Assembly: GCA_016875155.1 (NCBI GenBank)
Contig: VGSD01000182.1
Coordinates: forward strand, 1-6,138
DNA from: Deltaproteobacteria bacterium
Lineage (GTDB): Bacteria > Desulfobacterota > BSN033 > UBA1163
Length of the DNA: 6,138 bases
Direction: 5' to 3'
The translations under genes were made by a program, and so were the position numbers. Shown piece by piece: positions 5,652 through 6,138 of this stretch. The notes below the pieces were generated by a model. It saw only the letters and a list, made by a program, of their open reading frames with translations, made no database searches and was not told the origin of the DNA. How positions within the stretch are numbered: the stretch's first letter is position 1; each line of letters starts with the position of its first letter.

Positions 5652-6138
5652 TTATGTTTCTAACCATGAATGGGAATAAAGAGACCTTCCCATGAGAACA
5701 TTGACTGTTTTGACAATGTCTGCTTCCTTCTTGGGGAGGCCGGATGTATTCACTTCTTCGTCCATTGCCTTATAGACAAGGTTCTTGATATCCTGCATTC
5801 CTCCCCGCATCAAGGAGACCAATTCGGCATCGAAGCTATCTACAATGGCGGAAAAGCAGTTATATCTTTCAAGCATGACCAGACAGATGCGGTTTAACAT
5901 TCCCCTTAAATGCTCTGGAGCCCCATTGGAAAGGTTAGATAGTCCCAGGGTTGATTTGGCTCCCGGACAGATATCCTGGAGGATCTTTATAAACTCAAAG
6001 AGCTCCACGACCTGAGGCTGATCCACAGAGATGGGCATCATGATAGGGTCAACCCAGATTCTTTCATTGGGGATTCCGATCTCATTGGCATAGGCGACGG
6101 TCTCCATAATGGCCTCTGCCCTTGATGAGGAATCGGTT
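5652..6138 (-). CDS. acsE: Methyltetrahydrofolate:corrinoid methyltransferase (AcsE-like), 5' end beyond window
   Basis: The enzyme transfers the methyl group of methyltetrahydrofolate to the cobalt of the corrinoid protein, the link between the folate branch and CODH/ACS. The last 161 residues are visible, and the frame is open to the window end. It has the pterin-binding (dihydropteroate-synthase-like) TIM-barrel fold: ERIWVDPIMMPISVDQ matches the DLYIDPLILP strand of Moorella AcsE, and KSTLGLSNLSNGAP matches its KTVLGLSNVSQN, whose GLSN asparagine contacts N5 of the pterin. The following LNRICLVML and FSAIVDSFDAEL also align with that enzyme. From GLSN to the stop there are 97 residues, against about 66 in Moorella. 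The extra stretch (about 30 residues, including DIKNLVYKAMDEEVNTSGLP) lies before the terminal VNVLMGRSLYSHSW. The TAA stop is at 5652-5654, followed at once by the octamer palindrome. Folate rather than tetrahydromethanopterin chemistry is inferred from the family and points to a bacterium. A related pterin-binding methyltransferase with another substrate cannot be excluded on a partial sequence. Confidence 0.88.
   Translation of the reverse strand, partial: TDSSSRAEAIMETVAYANEIGIPNERIWVDPIMMPISVDQPQVVELFEFIKILQDICPGAKSTLGLSNLSNGAPEHLRGMLNRICLVMLERYNCFSAIVDSFDAELVSLMRGGMQDIKNLVYKAMDEEVNTSGLPKKEADIVKTVNVLMGRSLYSHSWLET

Overview
The window is one side of a minus-strand Wood-Ljungdahl (reductive acetyl-CoA) operon. 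Transcription runs from high to low coordinates, and every gene is on the minus strand. The order along transcription is: the 3' part of a methyltetrahydrofolate:corrinoid methyltransferase (acsE-like, cut by the window end at 6138); a 97-base intergenic gap filled by an unusual octamer-repeat palindrome; cdhD (corrinoid protein small subunit); cdhA (carbon monoxide dehydrogenase catalytic subunit); a DUF166-family gene of unknown function; cdhB (epsilon subunit); and the 5' part of cdhC (acetyl-CoA synthase catalytic subunit, cut by the window start). From cdhD onward, the gaps are 12 to 16 bases, or a 4-base ATGA overlap at cdhA/DUF166. This points to one polycistronic message.

How the genes work together, from established knowledge of the pathway: the AcsE-type enzyme moves the methyl group of methyltetrahydrofolate onto the cobalt of the corrinoid protein. 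That protein is CdhD plus its partner CdhE/AcsC, which is not in this window. CdhA with CdhB reduces CO2 to CO, or runs in reverse. CdhC joins methyl, CO and CoA at its nickel-iron A-cluster to give acetyl-CoA. The whole set can run towards carbon fixation or acetate oxidation, and the sequence does not tell the direction.

The striking feature is the mixed character. The CODH is the archaeal ACDS form: it has two extra 4Fe-4S motifs inside the chain and a separate epsilon subunit. CdhC starts directly at the region that follows the N-terminal domain of bacterial AcsB, so it also has the archaeal layout. The methyltransferase, however, is a folate-type bacterial AcsE relative, the Shine-Dalgarno sites are strong and bacterial in look, and cdhD lies ahead of cdhA. 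The most economical reading is an anaerobic bacterium carrying an archaeal-type CODH/ACS; Desulfobacterota or a similar sulfate-reducing or syntrophic lineage is a guess. No 16S or other marker is present, so taxonomy remains an inference.

The two things most worth following up are the DUF166 gene, which is translationally coupled to cdhA and sits between the two CODH subunits, and the 8-base-periodic inverted repeat between acsE and cdhD. No tRNA, rRNA, CRISPR array, insertion sequence or clear promoter or terminator was found. The only noncoding stretch longer than about 20 bases is the 97-base repeat-bearing gap.
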